From positions 1 to 64,000 of the forward strand of contig JAJRSE010000074.1 of NCBI GenBank assembly GCA_024278955.1: a stretch of 64,000 nucleotides of DNA, read 5' to 3'. This DNA is from Planctomycetota bacterium (GTDB taxonomy: Bacteria; Planctomycetota; Planctomycetia; Pirellulales; Lacipirellulaceae). Position numbers and translations under genes: made by a program. Below are positions 60,839 to 64,000 of this stretch, piece by piece (the stretch's first letter is position 1; the number at the start of each line of letters is the position of its first letter). The notes below the pieces were generated by a model. The model saw only the letters and a program-made list of their open reading frames with translations, ran no database searches and had not been told where the DNA came from.

Positions 60839-61945
60839 ATGAACCCCTCAACAACGATTCTCCGCGGCACGCGAACCATTACGTTCGAGGGCCATCAGAC
60901 AGAACGCTGCCCAGACGATTTCCTTCAACGCTACGAAAGCCTCCTCGAAGAAAAGTACATGGGCTGGACCGAGCATCTTCGGTTTCGGCGATTGCTCGGC
61001 ACCGGAGGCCAAGGGACGGTCTTTCTTAGCGACCGGCGTGGCAGCGATGGGTTCACGCTGCCCGTTGCCCTCAAGGTCTTTTCGCCTGAACGCTTTGCAA
61101 GTCAGCAAAGCTACGACCGGTCGATGGAGCGTATTGCCCAAGTCGCAAGCTGTGTCGCAAAAATTCAGCACGACAACTTGCTCGACGTTCAGAATTTTAC
61201 CGAACGCCATCGCATTCGCATCATGGAAATGGAATGGGTCGATGGTTTCGATATCCAGCAGCTCCTGGCACCTGCGATGCTTGCGCGTGTTGAAAAGCGA
61301 GTTAGCCAACGACGTTGGAAACATATCAACGAAGTCATCGTTACCGCAGGACCGATTCGCTCGCGTTTGCAGCCTGGGGTCGCGGTTGCAATCATTCGAC
61401 AGTGCATGTCGGCGCTGGCCGCGTTGCATCGCGAGGAAATCGTCCACGGAGACATCAAGCCCTCCAACATTATGGTGAAGCGAACCGGCAACGCAAAAAT
61501 TGTTGATATCGGCTCAGCCCTTGAGCTGAACAACATGCCCGAGCAGCGAACTTGCACGCCCCAGTACGCGGCACCCGAAATGCTGGAGCGCAGTGAGTTT
61601 ACTCCCCGGTCCGACTTGGCCAGCTTGGGGTACGTGTTAATCGAAATGCTCGCAGGCCAGCCGCTATTTGCCGGTTTGCGCAGTTTGGGCGAGTTACTCG
61701 AAGCAAAATGGACTCTCTCTCAAAAACTCGACACCATTCTGCCTGACGATGTAGCCGACAGCGAACTCCTGATGAGCATCTGCCGTCGCTTAATTGCTCC
61801 CGACCCAGAACTACGCTACGAAAGCGCCGAAGAAGCAAACACCAACGTCGGCGGCTTTGCCGATTTCCAGCGCACTCTCATATTTGGCGACTTAGCAAGC
61901 GAATACGAAAACGACCTACGCGCCTGGCTCGAAGAGCTTGAGTGA
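60839..61945 (+). CDS. Soluble Ser/Thr protein kinase (Hanks type)
   Basis: This 368-residue kinase shows the glycine loop GTGGQG at 54-59, the ATP-binding lysine K79 (VALKV) and the catalytic loop HGDIKPSN at 203-210, with D205 in place of the usual HRD. The magnesium motif is DIG (223-225, replacing DFG), and YAAPEM sits near 245. A long insertion (about 141-180) lies between the N- and C-lobes. There is no membrane segment or extracellular domain, unlike PknB-type kinases, so it is cytoplasmic or docked by partners. It could phosphorylate substrates of FHA proteins such as the activator at 1653, but there is no direct link in the sequence. It stands alone. Confidence 0.9.
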   Translation: MNPSTTILRGTRTITFEGHQTERCPDDFLQRYESLLEEKYMGWTEHLRFRRLLGTGGQGTVFLSDRRGSDGFTLPVALKVFSPERFASQQSYDRSMERIAQVASCVAKIQHDNLLDVQNFTERHRIRIMEMEWVDGFDIQQLLAPAMLARVEKRVSQRRWKHINEVIVTAGPIRSRLQPGVAVAIIRQCMSALAALHREEIVHGDIKPSNIMVKRTGNAKIVDIGSALELNNMPEQRTCTPQYAAPEMLERSEFTPRSDLASLGYVLIEMLAGQPLFAGLRSLGELLEAKWTLSQKLDTILPDDVADSELLMSICRRLIAPDPELRYESAEEANTNVGGFADFQRTLIFGDLASEYENDLRAWLEELE

Positions 61946-62251
61946 TTAGTGGATAACCATCAGTTCTTTCTGAAAAAAACTCTTGCAATAGAGGCTAAGG
62001 TCTGATACGTTGTCCGCAGGTACACAGCTCCTCTTTAGCGGGATTGCGAAGATGTGGAAAATTACCCCACTCGACCACTCGGTTGGGCTCGTGCAGCATC
62101 AATTAGCCATATCCGCCTTCTCCTCGGCGGTATTCTCCTTGTTGCTGCGGCGTTAAAGGCCGAGTCGCTCTTTTCCTCTCCGACCATCTTGCCTTGGTCT
62201 CTGATGGCGTACACGGTACTTGGAGCTTCTTCGATGTGTTATTTGATTGCG
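61946..62251 (+). pseudogene. MauE/DoxX-like gene fragment in the leader
   Basis: In one frame starting near 62054 this region encodes HIRLLLGGILLVAAALKAESL, resembling the first membrane helix of MauE/DoxX-type proteins. It then runs into unrelated sequence and fuses without a stop to the following secreted-protein gene. In another frame ATG 62052 encodes MWKITPLDHSVGLV before a stop, as would be left after a frameshift. I read it as a degraded gene start, retained with its promoter. A genuine N-terminal extension of the next gene is less likely, because that gene has its own signal peptide. Confidence 0.4.
61983..62011 (+). promoter_or_regulatory. Candidate sigma70 promoter
   Basis: TTGCAA (61983-61988) and TACGTT (62006-62011) are spaced 17 bases apart, upstream of the paired paralogous genes and of the MauE-like fragment. 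The match is moderate. Confidence 0.35.
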
Positions 62252-63274
62252 ATGAAACCGTTACTTGCCATTGTGTTGTTGTTGGTCACTTCGTGCCCAT
62301 CCTGGGCACAAGAGGACAATCCGGAGTTGCGGAAACAGTTCCTGCGGGGCGTCGAGGAAACGGCTCGGAACTTCGATAATCTCTCTTTTCGTGCGAAGTG
62401 CGTACGCACGACGCAACTTGCCGCAGTCTCTGAAAAGTGGAAGGCGAAAAACGCAGAACAATTTGCAAAAAAACAAAAAGATCCACACAGGGTTCGTACC
62501 CGAAAATTCGATGTGGCTATTCGCGGGCCGCTTGGCCTAGCGAGCAGGATCCGGAAGAGCGGGAACATCTCTTTCGGAGTTCGGAATGGCGTCTATGCGT
62601 TCGCGCTGGAACAATCACCAGAAAACGAGCGAACCACGCTCCAATTCGTTGAGAAACTTGGAGTCGATCCAGCCATCGACGCGCGGGTTGCAGAACTTGA
62701 GGGGAAACCTCGCAATATAATCATGGCAAGCTTTACCATTGGGGCCAAACTACTGTCTCAGCAAATTGAAAGCGACGCGTTTTCCATCCAACGTGCGTAC
62801 GCTGTCTCTGCAGGTGACAGGGAACTCGTCCGTGTTGAATATGAGTATCATGTGGACGAGCCGGTTCAAGGAAGAAAGTACCGAGTAACTAACAGTTTCC
62901 TGGTCTGTGATCCTGCACAGCAATGGGCTCTGATCGAATATGGCGGCACTAGTTACAACTACCGCGACGAGAGCACTACGGTGCATCACACGGTATTGAG
63001 AAATAGAGAGCTAATCGACGGAATTCCAATCGCAATGAGAGCCTCAACGACGATTAGTCCGTATGATGATCCGGGCACTATGATTGAGACGGTGACTACG
63101 ATTGATGTCACAGACCACGACATCCCCAAAGAAGAGTTTTACTTGAGCTTCTACGGCCTGCCCGAACCCAACTTTGGGGAGACCTGGTTTGGCACATGGG
63201 GCTGGTATCTGATTGGCGGCATCGCGTGCATCGCCGTCGGGGTGATTATCAAGTCGCGGTTGAGCGAATCATGA
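62252..63274 (+). CDS. Exported hypothetical protein, tandem paralogue 1
   Basis: The 340-residue product begins with a signal sequence MKPLLAIVLLLVTSCPSWAQEDN. VTSC fits a lipobox, and SWAQ fits ordinary signal peptidase, so it is secreted or a lipoprotein. The rest has no recognised domain; it contains a C-terminal membrane helix (about residues 316-332, WYLIGGIACIAVGVIIKSRL). The next gene is a close paralogue, sharing QEDxPELRKxFLRGV and FVEKLGVDPAIDARVAE-type stretches. Its stop overlaps the start of that paralogue by four bases (ATGA). The start at 62252 is chosen by alignment with the second copy. Confidence 0.78.
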   Translation: MKPLLAIVLLLVTSCPSWAQEDNPELRKQFLRGVEETARNFDNLSFRAKCVRTTQLAAVSEKWKAKNAEQFAKKQKDPHRVRTRKFDVAIRGPLGLASRIRKSGNISFGVRNGVYAFALEQSPENERTTLQFVEKLGVDPAIDARVAELEGKPRNIIMASFTIGAKLLSQQIESDAFSIQRAYAVSAGDRELVRVEYEYHVDEPVQGRKYRVTNSFLVCDPAQQWALIEYGGTSYNYRDESTTVHHTVLRNRELIDGIPIAMRASTTISPYDDPGTMIETVTTIDVTDHDIPKEEFYLSFYGLPEPNFGETWFGTWGWYLIGGIACIAVGVIIKSRLSES

Positions 63275-64000
63275 AACTATTGCTTACGATTCTTTTATTA
63301 TCCGTCTCCTCCTGCCCGTCGTGGGCGCAGGAGGACGATCCCGAATTGCGGAAGCGATTCCTGCGGGGAGTTGCGCAAACGGCTCGAAAACTCGAACAGC
63401 TCTCTTTTCGTGCCAAATGTGCATACACGACACAAATGACGGTAGTTCCTGAAACATTGAGGGCAAAATACGCTGAAAATGGAGCAGACCCGTACGAGGC
63501 TAATGAGAAGAAGTTCGAGGTGGCTTTGCGCGGGCCATTTGGGCTGGCAACCGGTCTTCGCAAGGCTGGAAACGTTTTTTTTGCGGGCCGAAATGACAGC
63601 TATGTTTTCGCAATCGAACAATCACCGGAAGGTGAGCGAACCTCTCTTCAATTCGTCGAACAAATTGGGATCAATCCAGACATTGACGCACAGATCGCAG
63701 AAGCAGAAGGTGTTCCGCGTGCTATGGTTCTTGCGGCATACTCTCTTTCGACCGACCTGCTATTTCGGCTAATCGAAGATAATGTTTTTTCCATCCAACG
63801 CGTCTACGCCGTCTCATCGGCCGAGAACAATCTTGTCCGCGTCGAATTTGAATACTTAGTCGATGATCCGGCTCGAGGAATAAAAGATCGAATAACCGAT
63901 GGTTTCTTAATCTGTGACCCTGCTCAAGAGTGGGCACTAACCGAATATGGTGGCACGAGATATAATTATAACGACGAGAAAAAAATAGTCCAACGAGTGT
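63271..64000 (+). CDS. Exported hypothetical protein, tandem paralogue 2 (cut by window edge)
   Basis: The frame starts MKLLLTILLLSVSSCPSWAQEDD and stays open to the window end (243 codons). It carries the same N-terminal signal and lipobox-like VSSC as the preceding gene and matches it along the visible length, for example DPELRKRFLRGVAQTARKL and LIEDNVFSIQRVYAVSS. The membrane helix seen at the end of copy 1 would lie beyond the window. It overlaps the end of copy 1 by four bases. Two copies in direct tandem with ATGA coupling point to duplication of a whole unit. The family is not recognised. Confidence 0.8.
   Translation, partial: MKLLLTILLLSVSSCPSWAQEDDPELRKRFLRGVAQTARKLEQLSFRAKCAYTTQMTVVPETLRAKYAENGADPYEANEKKFEVALRGPFGLATGLRKAGNVFFAGRNDSYVFAIEQSPEGERTSLQFVEQIGINPDIDAQIAEAEGVPRAMVLAAYSLSTDLLFRLIEDNVFSIQRVYAVSSAENNLVRVEFEYLVDDPARGIKDRITDGFLICDPAQEWALTEYGGTRYNYNDEKKIVQRV

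Noticed and set aside
62054-62251. N-terminal extension of the first tandem paralogue
   Set aside because: The paralogue that follows starts with the same signal peptide at the aligned position, and the extension resembles a truncated MauE/DoxX helix.

Overview
The window looks like a chromosomal segment of a planctomycete, most likely of the Pirellulales type. The evidence is the overall gene content: giant secreted PQQ-like beta-propeller proteins, secreted prenyltransferase/squalene-oxidase-type toroid proteins, a MoxR/DUF58/VWA cluster, a DUF1598-like protein, a Tat-exported Gfo/Idh/MocA oxidoreductase next to DoxX, and bacterial genes resembling methanofuran biosynthesis. The assignment is inference from gene content; there is no rRNA gene in the window.

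Layout. 1-6.6 kb: ndk, a CheX-like protein, an FHA-GAF-sigma54 activator, a secreted DUF1598-like protein and a fatty acid desaturase with a tandem-repeat leader. 6.9-15.8 kb (minus strand): a long co-directional run that in transcription order reads SufR-like regulator, nuoB, sufC, sufB, sufD, Rieske ferredoxin, SufT/MIP18-like protein, then three genes resembling methanofuran biosynthesis (ATP-grasp ligase, MfnF-like, amino-acid kinase). It combines Fe-S cluster assembly with C1-cofactor synthesis. 16-19 kb: an alanine/sodium symporter, the tail of a lost outer-membrane protein gene, and an esterase.

19.3-31.0 kb (minus strand): an eight-gene envelope operon: toroid protein, TonB-like single-pass protein, ExbB/TolQ, two ExbD/TolR, a membrane-anchored beta-propeller protein, a TPR plus family-5 solute-binding protein with no permease, and an unknown secreted protein. 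31.3-32.0 kb: tRNA-Phe(GAA) and a small HU-like protein. 32.6-56.5 kb (plus strand): a twelve-gene array that again starts with a beta-propeller and a toroid protein, then MoxR, DUF58, two VWA membrane proteins, a DUF4175-like membrane protein, coiled-coil and TPR-type secreted proteins, an NPCBM-like protein, a tandem active/inactive HtrA-type protease and a protease homologue whose catalytic residues all appear substituted. The two arrays share the toroid plus propeller pairing and probably serve related envelope functions; they are the best candidate here for an undescribed system.

56.5-64 kb: Gfo/Idh/MocA and DoxX genes, a D-2-hydroxyacid dehydrogenase, a soluble Ser/Thr kinase, and two tandem, ATGA-overlapping paralogous lipoprotein-like genes behind a degraded MauE/DoxX-like fragment. 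Three short dispersed repeat families sit in the intergenic spaces. No CRISPR array, complete insertion sequence or rRNA was seen.
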